Assembly: GCA_025210475.1 (NCBI GenBank)
Contig: JAOARW010000004.1
Location: 24,231-88,230, forward strand
Direction of reading: 5' to 3'
Origin: Carboxylicivirga sp.
GTDB lineage: Bacteria > Bacteroidota > Bacteroidia > Bacteroidales > Marinilabiliaceae
Length of the DNA stretch: 64,000 nt
Below the pieces are notes generated by a model. That model made no database searches. It saw only the letters and a list, made by a program, of their open reading frames with translations, and was not told the DNA's origin. Each line of letters opens with the position of its first letter. Position 1 is the stretch's first letter. Shown piece by piece: positions 8,424-16,444 of the stretch. The position numbers and the translations under genes were made by a program.

Positions 8424-10310
8424 CTAAAAAGCAATAACTTCTTCAACTGTTACAGGAGGTAAACACATATCCTGATTACAGGTTTGATATTTTACGGTAG
8501 CCTTAATCTTCTTATCATCAGCCTTTACTCCATAATACTCGCTAGTCATGTTGAACACTTGCTCAAATTCCAACTCCAGGCCTTCGTAACGCCCTGTGCC
8601 CTCGGGATTGGATACAACAGGTGTTTTCAATGCCTCTCTCACAGCAACCCCTTTGCAGGTTTCAAACTCTATTGTGGTCGGAAAATACCCTTCATCCCGA
8701 TTATGTTTCGTATCTGCATATAAATACCAACCGGGTTTCATCGTAAACTTCACTTTGATTACCATGGGTGTGTCGTAGCCTGAAGGATTCTCAGTAGCTT
8801 CAAATGCCACCTTCACTTCTTTGGTTTGATGCGATGCTTTTTCTTTGGTTTTTAATTGGTATTTTTCAGCTAAAACAAAATCTTTAGCATTAGTATATTC
8901 TTTTACTTGGGCTTTATTCGCTGGCTTCTGTCCATACATCACATAAACATATCCGCGATGGCGCGATGAATAGATATCAAGCACCTCATCGTCCAGTTCA
9001 CGTTGATAATACCAGGGAATCTTGGATCCCGGATACCATTCAGCCATTTTCTTTTGCATCTCCATCGTCTCTTTATGGCGTTTGGGGTCGCCATAACCAT
9101 GACCTAAATCTTTCCCAATTCGCGGTAATTGATGGTGATCGAGAGACTGCCAGGCCAAAGAATCAACGATTTGATAATCGTCCACCGAGATTATACTAAC
9201 TCCCAATAATAAATCTTTCACACCATCATTATTGTAGTCTTCCACCTTAACCTGCGTACCCGAACCTGGTAACGGACGAGGCTGTCCATCTTTTCTTTTA
9301 AACAAAGGCACACGTTGCTCAAAACGAAGTCCTTTGGGCGTTTGTACACCTCTGAAAAATTCCACAGGATTCTGACCTTCGTAGGAATAAGTAGAAGTCG
9401 CTAATAAATCCAATACACCATCACCATCCCAATCCACAGGTTCAATGTATGATTTCATATCGCCTGAGATACACATTGCCGAACCATACTTTTCCTCATG
9501 CTGATCCATTTGCTCTTTATCCATCAACAACAGGGCTTGTCCTTCCGGATCCAATAATAGTTGTCGATAACCAAACTTAGGCTTTGTTTTCGAACCAATA
9601 TTTAAAGCAACCCGAAGACCGCCCGAGCCTGCTACAAACAAATCATATAAACCATCATTATTAAAATCAGCAAAATTAGCCGACGAATAATTCCAATAAT
9701 CCATCGAACGATTATCAGTCAGTGGCAAGCCATTTATATATTTACGGGGATCACCTTCCTGATCGACCTCCATTGCCGGTTTAAAACCTTCGTTTGTTCC
9801 TTCCCACATGGTTATGATACCAGGATTATAGGAACCTGTTACCAAATCATCGATTCCATCTCCGGTTAGGTCAACAAAACGCGGGTGCAGACCAATGCAA
9901 CACCAGTAATAAGCTGTTATCGTGTCGCCTTGCAAATCTTTTGCGTATTCAAAATCACCTGTAAAAACCGGATGTTCATTACTGCCTTCATTCAGGTGTA
10001 TTTGTAAAAAAGAACCGGACTTACCCGTTTCAAATTCTCCAATCAACAGATCTTTTAAACCATCTTTATCCCAGTCGTACAACGCAGGATAGGCATAACC
10101 ATGTTTCTCGGTCATTATTTCGTTGATGGTTCCTTGAATATGAACAGGTTGGCTTAAAACCGGTGCCCCGGGAATATCAGCATTGATTAACTCAGGAATT
10201 GATACCATATTCCTGGTTTTCATATTTTGCGCTACATCATAGCTCGGATATTTGGATGAATTACAGGCCAGTGCCAGCAAAGCCAGTAATCCAAAAATAA
10301 ATTGTTTCAT
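8424..10310 (-). CDS. Lipoprotein with FG-GAP/VCBS repeats fused to a DsbD-alpha-like domain
   Basis: A 628-residue lipoprotein with lipobox LALAC (C16). At least five Asp-rich calcium-type repeats are visible (DWDKDGLKDLL, DLTGDGIDDLV, DFNNDGLYDLF, DWDGDGVLDLL, DYNNDGVKDLL) between about 75 and 365, the signature of FG-GAP/VCBS beta-propeller blades. The last 120 residues resemble the N-terminal domain of thiol:disulfide interchange protein DsbD, with the redox pair in YQTCNQDMCLPP and the MKPGWYLYAD motif. In DsbD this domain passes electrons to periplasmic partners. The next gene upstream encodes a periplasmic thioredoxin, a possible partner. A propeller joined to DsbD-alpha without the DsbD membrane part is unusual. 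The function is inferred only. Confidence 0.75.
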   Translation of the reverse strand: MKQFIFGLLALLALACNSSKYPSYDVAQNMKTRNMVSIPELINADIPGAPVLSQPVHIQGTINEIMTEKHGYAYPALYDWDKDGLKDLLIGEFETGKSGSFLQIHLNEGSNEHPVFTGDFEYAKDLQGDTITAYYWCCIGLHPRFVDLTGDGIDDLVTGSYNPGIITMWEGTNEGFKPAMEVDQEGDPRKYINGLPLTDNRSMDYWNYSSANFADFNNDGLYDLFVAGSGGLRVALNIGSKTKPKFGYRQLLLDPEGQALLLMDKEQMDQHEEKYGSAMCISGDMKSYIEPVDWDGDGVLDLLATSTYSYEGQNPVEFFRGVQTPKGLRFEQRVPLFKRKDGQPRPLPGSGTQVKVEDYNNDGVKDLLLGVSIISVDDYQIVDSLAWQSLDHHQLPRIGKDLGHGYGDPKRHKETMEMQKKMAEWYPGSKIPWYYQRELDDEVLDIYSSRHRGYVYVMYGQKPANKAQVKEYTNAKDFVLAEKYQLKTKEKASHQTKEVKVAFEATENPSGYDTPMVIKVKFTMKPGWYLYADTKHNRDEGYFPTTIEFETCKGVAVREALKTPVVSNPEGTGRYEGLELEFEQVFNMTSEYYGVKADDKKIKATVKYQTCNQDMCLPPVTVEEVIAF

Positions 10311-10359
10311 AGTATGATTATTTTACGAATGATTAAATGCCTGGGATTAATACTGTTGT

Positions 10360-10752
10360 TTATTTTGCCAAGTTCAACAACTCTTCTTCATTTTTTGCTC
10401 CTTTCACCACATTGGTGGGCGTTCCATCTGCCTTGGCATAAACCAAAGTCGGATAGGCATTAACACCATATTTCTTAGCCAGTTTTGGTCCTTCACCTTT
10501 TTCGGCATCCACCTTTAAACAGATATACTTTGTATTGTAAACACTCCCCACCGTTTCGAGGGTAAAGTACTTCTTGGCCATCATTTTACAAGGACCACAC
10601 CAGGCCGTATAAAAATCCATAAAAATGGCTTTCCCTTCAGCTTGTGCCTTGGCTTGTGCTTCAGCATAACTACCCTCAAAAAATTTGATTCCTTGTGCCG
10701 ATGCTGATACACTTAAAACGACCAGCATTGCGATTGTGATAATAATTCTCAT
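10360..10752 (-). CDS. Periplasmic thioredoxin-family protein
   Basis: A 130-residue thioredoxin-fold protein with a signal peptide (about 1-19, ending SASA). It carries the classical active site WCGPC within DFYTAWCGPCKMMAKKYF and the cis-proline loop in GVNAYPTLVYA. It lies 49 bp upstream of the FG-GAP/DsbD-alpha gene on the same strand, so an exchange of electrons between the two is plausible. It belongs to the Bacteroidota thioredoxin-like group also seen at 30702-31145 in this window. Confidence 0.88.
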   Translation of the reverse strand: MRIIITIAMLVVLSVSASAQGIKFFEGSYAEAQAKAQAEGKAIFMDFYTAWCGPCKMMAKKYFTLETVGSVYNTKYICLKVDAEKGEGPKLAKKYGVNAYPTLVYAKADGTPTNVVKGAKNEEELLNLAK

Positions 10753-10845
10753 ACCTTGTTTTATTAAAATTTAAACCTAAAACACGGTGATCTTTGAATA
10801 GGGTGACAGATTTGAGTAATAAATTACTTTAAATGTTTTTATAGA

Positions 10846-12090
10846 TTACCACACCTGATCAAGTAGCGAAAAGATGTTTGCATTTCGATGTCCTTTAGCT
10901 ACCTTTTTTAAGTAAGACAGGCAGCGGTCATCAAATTTATCAACAGGATAAAGGTGAAGCTCCGATACAATATGCTGTGCATAAATAACAGCCTCTTCAA
11001 TATGATTGGCTTTTATCAGTAAAGCAGTCAGAATAGCATGATCAAACAAGTTGCCAAGTTCATCACAGGCACGTTTGTGATAATAATCAATTAAAACTTG
11101 CAAATGCTTTTCTTCGATATCATCTGTCTTTAAAACAAGAGCAACGATCTCTGAATAATAATCGGGTTCCAAGTTAAAGCGCTTGACGAAAGCAAAGTAG
11201 TCATCAATATAAGCAGCGTACTTACTCGAATTAAGCAAGTTTACCAATTCATAATACTCCAAAGCAGGATGGCATATATCGCCAAAATCATTGCGCATCT
11301 CTTTCTTTACCCGATCGAGACGCCAGGGTTCCTTCATGTGAATATGATCAAGCATTTGACCAAATATATCCAATGACATCGCCACATCCTGTAGTTCTAT
11401 AAAATTTACCCGATCCGTTTTTAAAATGTGATAGATCGAATTCGTGGGTTGTGCATTGAAATAAATCATAAAGCGTACCCTCTTATTTCGCAAACGTTCT
11501 TGTTGCGGCAGTGCTACCACAAACTCTTCAACCAGACGGTAAGGTGTGGGTAAGCCGGTTTCAATATTTCGTTCTTCGATATATTGGGCAAGAAATTGCC
11601 AGTCTCTCCTGCCCCGCTGATATTGTTCCCGATAATAAGCCCATTCTTTTTCATTTGGTTCACCTACAGTTAAACGAGCCGCTTTCAATACTGCTTTGAT
11701 CGAGTATAATCCCTTATTATTAGCCACCCGTATTAGGTTTCCATGCTCATCAAAGAAAACCAAGGCAGGTAAACCTCCAATTCGGTATCGGGACAGAAAC
11801 TTGTTTCCATTTCCCTTGCCGACGTTTATCCTGACATTTATAAAATGCTGAGATAAATAATCCACCACCTCCGACTCTGGCATAATTCGTTTATCAAGGA
11901 ACTGACTTTGCTTACTCCAGTCCAGATGAAGGAAACAACAGGTTTTTTTCTTCTGCGATGATGCGATGTATAAAACCTTGTCAATATTAGAATCATCAGC
12001 TTTTATCCAATTTATTTGTTGCGTCTTAACATCAACCGAAATAAACAAGAGAAACAGTAAATTAACAACTATAACAAATGGCGACTTCAT
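10846..12090 (-). CDS. Exported thioredoxin-like protein lacking the CxxC motif
   Basis: A 414-residue protein from the ATG at 12090; an upstream ATG at 12114 would add eight residues. I prefer 12090 because a signal peptide (about 1-22) then starts at the N-terminus and because a candidate -7 element lies at 12097-12104, inside the longer reading. After the signal peptide there is a thioredoxin-like fold, with HLDWSKQSQFLDK where WCxxC should be and the cis-Pro loop IGGLPALVFFDEHGN. The catalytic cysteines are absent. The C-terminal two thirds are alpha-helical and unfamiliar. The gene is divergent from the histidine kinase across a 113-bp region holding GGTTAA repeats. It is perhaps a redox-inactive binding or chaperone protein. 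Confidence 0.7.
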   Translation of the reverse strand: MKSPFVIVVNLLFLLFISVDVKTQQINWIKADDSNIDKVLYIASSQKKKTCCFLHLDWSKQSQFLDKRIMPESEVVDYLSQHFINVRINVGKGNGNKFLSRYRIGGLPALVFFDEHGNLIRVANNKGLYSIKAVLKAARLTVGEPNEKEWAYYREQYQRGRRDWQFLAQYIEERNIETGLPTPYRLVEEFVVALPQQERLRNKRVRFMIYFNAQPTNSIYHILKTDRVNFIELQDVAMSLDIFGQMLDHIHMKEPWRLDRVKKEMRNDFGDICHPALEYYELVNLLNSSKYAAYIDDYFAFVKRFNLEPDYYSEIVALVLKTDDIEEKHLQVLIDYYHKRACDELGNLFDHAILTALLIKANHIEEAVIYAQHIVSELHLYPVDKFDDRCLSYLKKVAKGHRNANIFSLLDQVW

Positions 12091-12146
12091 ACAACACAAA
12101 GTAAAAACTGCCATTAATTAAATCGCGTTAACGATCAGCCAATCAA

Positions 12147-12162
12147 GGTTAATTAAGGTTAA
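12147..12162 (+). promoter_or_regulatory. GGTTAA direct repeat, candidate response-regulator operator (site A)
   Basis: Two GGTTAA hexamers start at 12147 and 12157, exactly 10 bp apart, within AAGGTTAATTAAGGTTAATG. They end 7 bp before the -33 TTTG of the kinase gene. Direct repeats phased by one helical turn are the usual binding sites of OmpR-family regulators, one of which is encoded by the second gene of this operon. Confidence 0.6.
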
Positions 12163-12169
12163 TGAGGTC

Positions 12170-12199
12170 TTTGAGCAATCAATAAAGCCCTTATCTTTA
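12170..12199 (+). promoter_or_regulatory. Promoter of the histidine kinase/response regulator operon
   Basis: TTTG at 12170-12173 and TATCTTTA at 12192-12199, separated by 18 bp, fit the Bacteroidota -33/-7 pattern (TTTG and TAnnTTTG, one mismatch). The start codon is 5 bp past the -7 element, so the transcript would be almost leaderless. Confidence 0.45.
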
Positions 12200-12203
12200 C
12201 ACT

Positions 12204-13694
12204 ATGAGCAAACGTTTAAACTTCAATAAAAAGTATCGCATTATAATTGTAATGGTAGTCAGTCTGCTGTTACTTTCTTCGTTTGTTAGCTATTGGTTAG
12301 TATCTCAATATCAAAACGAAAGAAAAACCTTGAGATATCAGTTAACCAACACTTATCATCAGGTTCGGAACGACATGTTGGAACGCCTGATATACGAATC
12401 GATTATTACTCCCATCATAGAAAACAGCAACAGTAATGATTATTCTTCCGTCCAGTTAAAAGACATCGAACTGGATAACACACGAAAAGTCATTATGATT
12501 CAATCCATTGTGGATCTATTGAATGAAAACGAAGAGCTATTGGATAATGTATTCGAATACTATACTTCGATTCAACCCAATCATCGCATGGATGAAAATA
12601 TATCAAATGTGATATTTGGAATACAAAATGCTGTTTACCAGGCCGGAATTCGCTTTAGCAATTATTACCGTAAAGATGAAACGGATATTGTAATTGTTAA
12701 TCTCGATGAGGAAATTGCTCGCAACCTGTTTGAAATTCAGTTAGCCCAAAAAGAAATTGACGTTGAACTGGAATGGATACCAAACGATCAGCACATTGAG
12801 GTACCTGATGATAAGAAAATTAGAGTTATCCGATTCAGTGCCAAGCTTAATAAAAATGAAGTAGCCGTAAATATTCTTCATTATAAAATGTACCTTATCA
12901 AGGTAATAATGCCACAAATTGCATTCGTACTTATCTTAATCAGTTTATCGGCCTTCGCACTAATCTTCACTTTCCAGAGCTATGTTAAACAAATTCGTTT
13001 GAACGTGCTTCGAAGTGATTTTATAAATAATATAACTCACGAGTTAAAAATACCGGTGGCCACGGCAAAAGCTGCTCTCGAAGCTTTGCAGAGTTTTGGC
13101 TTGCAAGCCGATCCTCAAATAACTGAAGAATATTTGAAGATGGTAGCCAATGAAATGAATCGCCTGGATGTACTGACAAGTCGGGTTTTAGAGCACTCCA
13201 AAATGGAAAAGCAGGAGACCCACTTGAAGTTTGAGCCGGTTGTTTTCAATGAGTTTTTACAGTCTATTATTGAAAACATGAATGCCTTATTTATCGAAAA
13301 AAAGGTAACTCCCGAATTAATCACCCCCGATAAGCATTTGACGATCAATATTGATCAGATTTACTTTGAAGGAGTTATTAAGAATCTGATTGACAACAGC
13401 ATCAAATACGGAGGCGACAACACACATATCAAGATAGAATTAAAGCAGATCAGAAAAATGGCTCAGCTCATTATTTCGGATGATGGACCGGGTATACCCG
13501 AAGAATATATCAATAAGGTATTTGATAAATTTTTCAGAGTACCGAAGGGCGACCTTCATAATATTAAAGGATTTGGCCTGGGACTTAGCTTTGTGGCACT
13601 GGTGATAAAACAGCACAAGGGGGCAATAAAAGCTGAAAACATCAAACCCAATGGTTGCCGTTTTATTATTAACCTGCCTTTACTCGATGAATAA
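12204..13694 (+). CDS. Sensor histidine kinase
   Basis: A 496-residue membrane kinase. TM1 is about residues 12-34, an unrecognised periplasmic sensing region of some 195 residues follows, and TM2 is about 233-256. The HisKA domain has the phospho-acceptor H279 in NNITHELKIP. The HATPase domain shows the N box (NLIDNSIKYGG), the G1 box (DDGPGIPEE) and the G2 box (GFGLGLSF). No HAMP domain is obvious. The kinase is followed 68 bp later by its likely partner, an OmpR-type response regulator. Its neighbours on both sides encode periplasmic thioredoxin-fold proteins, which suggests a signal linked to envelope redox state or folding; that link is inference. Confidence 0.93.
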   Translation: MSKRLNFNKKYRIIIVMVVSLLLLSSFVSYWLVSQYQNERKTLRYQLTNTYHQVRNDMLERLIYESIITPIIENSNSNDYSSVQLKDIELDNTRKVIMIQSIVDLLNENEELLDNVFEYYTSIQPNHRMDENISNVIFGIQNAVYQAGIRFSNYYRKDETDIVIVNLDEEIARNLFEIQLAQKEIDVELEWIPNDQHIEVPDDKKIRVIRFSAKLNKNEVAVNILHYKMYLIKVIMPQIAFVLILISLSAFALIFTFQSYVKQIRLNVLRSDFINNITHELKIPVATAKAALEALQSFGLQADPQITEEYLKMVANEMNRLDVLTSRVLEHSKMEKQETHLKFEPVVFNEFLQSIIENMNALFIEKKVTPELITPDKHLTINIDQIYFEGVIKNLIDNSIKYGGDNTHIKIELKQIRKMAQLIISDDGPGIPEEYINKVFDKFFRVPKGDLHNIKGFGLGLSFVALVIKQHKGAIKAENIKPNGCRFIINLPLLDE

Positions 13695-13762
13695 TTAATT
13701 GAATTAAACACAAACACGCACAACATATAATCAGCATCATTCATAACAAAATTCAGAAGTTC

Positions 13763-14455
13763 ATGAAAACAAAAATATTCTACATAGAGGACGAAGCGAA
13801 CCTGGGTAAAATTATTAATGACACACTTAAACTTCAAGGTTTTGAAGTGGTTTGGGAAACCGACGGTGGCAAAGTGATGCAGCATTTCGAAACCTTTATG
13901 CCTGATTTATGTGTATTGGATATTATGCTTCCCAACATCGATGGGCTTTCACTTTGTCAACAAATAAAAACGCGCTTCCCTTCATTGCCAATTATCTTTC
14001 TTACTGCTAAAGTTGAAACGGAAGACCTGGTGAAAGGCTTTGAAGCCGGAGGAACAGACTACATGCGTAAGCCTTTCAGCATAGAAGAACTAATTATCAG
14101 AATCAATAACCAGATTGCCATACACAACTCGTCCTCATCTGCTTCTCACATACTCCAGGAAGAAATCGTCATTGGAAAATATAAATATCTGCCACAACGT
14201 TACGAATTAATTGCTCCATCGGGCACCATCAATCTTTCAAGTCGCGAAGGTGAATTACTTCAAATGATGGCCGGCAAAGGCTCTCAGATCATCGAGCGAA
14301 AAAACTTACTCTTAACCATTTGGGGCGATGATTCATTCTTTAATTCACGAAATCTGGATGTTTACATCAAAAAACTGCGCAATTATTTCAAAGAAGACCA
14401 GAACATCGAAATTCAAACCTTAAGGGGCAAAGGTTATTTATTCTTAGTAAAATAG
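13763..14455 (+). CDS. OmpR-family response regulator
   Basis: A 230-residue two-domain regulator. The receiver domain (1-120) has the acidic pair E9/D10, the phospho-acceptor D53 in CVLDIMLPN, T81 in FLTAK and K103 in MRKPFS. The C-terminal winged helix (about 130-228) has the LSSREGELLQMM and RNLDVYIKKLRNYF blocks typical of Trans_reg_C. It is encoded just after its kinase and is probably co-transcribed with it. The GGTTAA repeats in this neighbourhood are its likely targets, including one in front of its own operon, which would give autoregulation. Confidence 0.94.
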   Translation: MKTKIFYIEDEANLGKIINDTLKLQGFEVVWETDGGKVMQHFETFMPDLCVLDIMLPNIDGLSLCQQIKTRFPSLPIIFLTAKVETEDLVKGFEAGGTDYMRKPFSIEELIIRINNQIAIHNSSSSASHILQEEIVIGKYKYLPQRYELIAPSGTINLSSREGELLQMMAGKGSQIIERKNLLLTIWGDDSFFNSRNLDVYIKKLRNYFKEDQNIEIQTLRGKGYLFLVK

Positions 14456-14540
14456 GCTGCATTTCCTGATAAAAAGACAGTTGCCAATTCATTATAAATG
14501 CACACAAGAGTTAATTTTTATCCTTAAGTTCAGATATAAA

Positions 14541-14577
14541 TAAAAAAAAACCGATAGTTGGCAGCTACCGGTTTTAA
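14541..14577. terminator. Bidirectional terminator between the response regulator and the TlpA-like gene
   Basis: A hairpin with arms AAAACCGATAG and CTACCGGTTTT (one A-C mismatch), preceded by an A-run and ending in TTTT. It separates the two convergent genes. Confidence 0.8.
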
Positions 14578-14611
14578 AGTATAAAGAAAAATCGAAAACC
14601 TCTCTTCTGAA

Positions 14612-15226
14612 TTAATTCGCTGATAATTCTGATTTAATGGCCTTCTTTAAGTTAGAAACAGTTTCGGGTGTCAAGCCCTGTGAGGTATATTTCACCTTTG
14701 AATCCTTCCCTATTACCACATGACCTGGTGAAATACTTATTCCATAAGCAGTAACAATATCTTTACAGTTAGGTACCACCTGATAAAGAAAAGGATTGTT
14801 ATTTAAAAAGCTTTTTAATCGAGCCTTTGAATCCAGTGCCATACCTATAAAAACAACATCCTCATTTTCAAAATCGGCGACCACGTCATTTAAATCAGGT
14901 ATTTCTAACTGACATGGCTGACAATCAACAAACCAAAAATTAATTGCCACAACCTTTCCTTTTAAATCAGACAGGCTTAATTCATTACCTTTTATATCTT
15001 TAACCGAAAAAGGAATAGCCTGTGAGCCAACCTTTACGAGAAAATCATTCTCAGAATTATCTTCATTAAAATCACAGCTCTCTCGATCCTCTGAAGAATA
15101 CGAAGATGAACGATGGTCACCAGGAGCTGATTCGAATTGCAGATTTGTAAATTCACAATTAATCGTTTGCGAGTTCGCGCTAATGCTTATCATTAAAAAG
15201 GCTAAGGCTAATACTTCTTTCATCAT
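14612..15226 (-). CDS. TlpA/ResA-like thiol-disulfide oxidoreductase
   Basis: A 204-residue protein from the ATG at 15226. A candidate -7 element TTACTTTG at 15266-15273 would put transcription start near 15260, which excludes the further upstream ATG at 15286. The signal peptide (about 1-19, ISANSQ) is followed by an unusual polar, acidic segment and then an AhpC/TSA-type thioredoxin domain, starting at VGSQAIPFSVKDIKG. The active site is CQPC in FWFVDCQPCQLEIP. Such proteins reduce or isomerise disulfides in the periplasm. The gene converges on the response regulator and has the most repeat-rich upstream region for the GGTTAA-type motif, so it is probably a main target of that regulator. 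Confidence 0.85.
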   Translation of the reverse strand: MMKEVLALAFLMISISANSQTINCEFTNLQFESAPGDHRSSSYSSEDRESCDFNEDNSENDFLVKVGSQAIPFSVKDIKGNELSLSDLKGKVVAINFWFVDCQPCQLEIPDLNDVVADFENEDVVFIGMALDSKARLKSFLNNNPFLYQVVPNCKDIVTAYGISISPGHVVIGKDSKVKYTSQGLTPETVSNLKKAIKSELSAN

Positions 15227-15280
15227 TATATTTTTTTGATTGACACTTTCAATATTTTCTGGGAACAAAGTAAAGGAGCC

Positions 15281-15352
15281 ACTCATTAAAACTCAGTTAA
15301 TACTCAGTTAAAAGTCAATGAATTAAGGTTAGACAAGGTTAATTTAGGTTAA
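15281..15352. promoter_or_regulatory. Array of six TTAA-type repeats, candidate operator (site B)
   Basis: Three copies of ACTCA(G)TTAA begin at 15281, 15291 and 15302. They are followed by GGTTAG at 15327 and GGTTAA at 15337 and 15347, the last three exactly 10 bp apart. The array starts 8 bp upstream of the candidate -7 element (15266-15273) of the leftward TlpA-like gene. Confidence 0.6.
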
Positions 15353-15553
15353 TACGAAACTATACCAGAGTGATACAAAGCGATCTACAGAATTTTAAAC
15401 TATCGGAGTAAAAAAATGGACAACACCCCGTTGGCAGCAAGGTATCATCCATAAATTAACGAACTGATTATTTCTTAAGCTAAATCCTGCACGGATTTAA
15501 ATCCTTCTTTTAAACTAAATATGACAAAGAGAGTAAAATTGGATTCATTTTAA

Positions 15554-15590
15554 GGTTAACAGCAAACCAAACAAGGTTAATTAGGGTTAA
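15554..15590. promoter_or_regulatory. GGTTAA repeats, candidate operator (site C)
   Basis: GGTTAA hexamers start at 15554, 15575 and 15585, so two and then one helical turn apart. They lie in the long divergent region between the TlpA-like gene and the first FNR-box gene, about 60 bp upstream of that FNR-type box. The 502-bp gap from 15227 to 15728 holds sites B and C and the box at 15648; I see no gene in it. Confidence 0.5.
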
Positions 15591-15647
15591 GCAAAACCAA
15601 AGTGTAATTTAACGATATCACTCTGGCTCTTTAATAACATTCCGATT

Positions 15648-15691
15648 TTGACATAGATCAAAGAAATCAACTCATTGATTGTAAACCTTTG
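15648..15691 (+). promoter_or_regulatory. FNR-type box and -7 element, promoter 1 of the regulon
   Basis: Palindrome TTGACATAGATCAA at 15648-15661, with its centre 29.5 bp upstream of AACCTTTG (15684-15691). Transcription would start near 15696, which rules out the ATG at 15675 and supports the start at 15729. Confidence 0.75.
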
Positions 15692-15728
15692 TAGCTCGAT
15701 TTTAAATTTAATATCAGCACTTACAACT

Positions 15729-16121
15729 ATGAAAAAGTTCAGAATTTATATTGTTCTTATCATTATTAGCTGCACAATTAATACTCATGCACAAGACTCC
15801 TTTGAACTGAAAGGGAATTGGAAATCCGAAATAAAAGGGGAAACCACCTCCTATGTATATACATTCAAAAAAGAAGAAGGTCAAACAGTAGGGTATTTAG
15901 TAAAAATCATCGATGCTTCGGGTAACATTCAACAAGATGAAACAAAAACCCTTGAAAACATCACCTTTGCAGGCAACAAGGGAAAAGCTAGCTACAATTA
16001 TAAATGGGAAGGCAAAATCTATAAAGTTACCTGTCAATTGGCAATTGTTTCTTCCACCACCATACTTGTCAAGTATGACGGATACGATAAAAAATACTAC
16101 GAAACATGGACAAAAATATAG
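15729..16121 (+). CDS. Small secreted lipocalin-like protein
   Basis: A 130-residue protein with a signal peptide (about 1-21, ending NTHAQ). The mature part is beta-rich, beginning FELKGNWKSEI and ending YDGYDKKYYETWTKI. The LKGNWKSE opening and closing W-x-K strand recall small lipocalin-like or DUF2147-like proteins such as that at 29309 in this window, but the match is by general pattern only. It is probably a single-gene transcript under the first FNR-type box. No catalytic residues can be assigned. Confidence 0.65.
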   Translation: MKKFRIYIVLIIISCTINTHAQDSFELKGNWKSEIKGETTSYVYTFKKEEGQTVGYLVKIIDASGNIQQDETKTLENITFAGNKGKASYNYKWEGKIYKVTCQLAIVSSTTILVKYDGYDKKYYETWTKI

Positions 16122-16158
16122 CCATCACCTCTGTCAAATTAAAAACAACCTCCCTTTT

Positions 16159-16202
16159 TTGATCCAGGTCAAACAGATTGGTCAAATCCATTGGGACTTT
16201 TG
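16159..16202 (+). promoter_or_regulatory. FNR-type box and -7 element, promoter 2 of the regulon
   Basis: Palindrome TTGATCCAGGTCAA at 16159-16172, centred 29.5 bp upstream of GACTTTTG (16195-16202). A second half-site GGTCAAA is at 16180. It drives the group 16237-17890. Confidence 0.75.
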
Positions 16203-16236
16203 CAGCTAATAATTTAACAATCAAATACAATTATTT

Positions 16237-16413
16237 ATGAACATCTGGTTTTTAATAGGGATAGCATTAATCATTTGGGTAATATATGATTTAATAGCCG
16301 GTGTTACCTGGACATATCGAGAGGTATATCGAAAATACGAACCTGTTCAATATTGGCTGGTAACAATTATTTGGGCAATAATTGCTTTTGCAACCACTTT
16401 TTACAGCCTATAA
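16237..16413 (+). CDS. 58-residue membrane protein
   Basis: A short open frame of 58 codons from ATG to TAA. Two hydrophobic helices (about 2-20 and 39-57) flank a polar loop with the sequence YREVYRKYEPV. It starts 35 bp after the -7 element of promoter 2, so it is the first gene of that transcript, and it is followed 32 bp later by the next gene. The helix-loop-helix pattern and promoter position support coding. The family is not recognised; it resembles small membrane subunits that stabilise a larger complex. Confidence 0.6.
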   Translation: MNIWFLIGIALIIWVIYDLIAGVTWTYREVYRKYEPVQYWLVTIIWAIIAFATTFYSL

Positions 16414-16444
16414 TATTCTAATCAATCATCTAAAAAACGAAACA

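Noticed and set aside
15281..15590. TTAA/GGTTAA repeats considered as a CRISPR array
   Set aside because: Units are only 6-10 bp with no unique spacers of regular length and no cas genes nearby.
15675..15728. Longer start for the small secreted protein at 15729
   Set aside because: The extra codons overlap the -7 element of its promoter and precede the predicted transcription start; the signal peptide begins at 15729.
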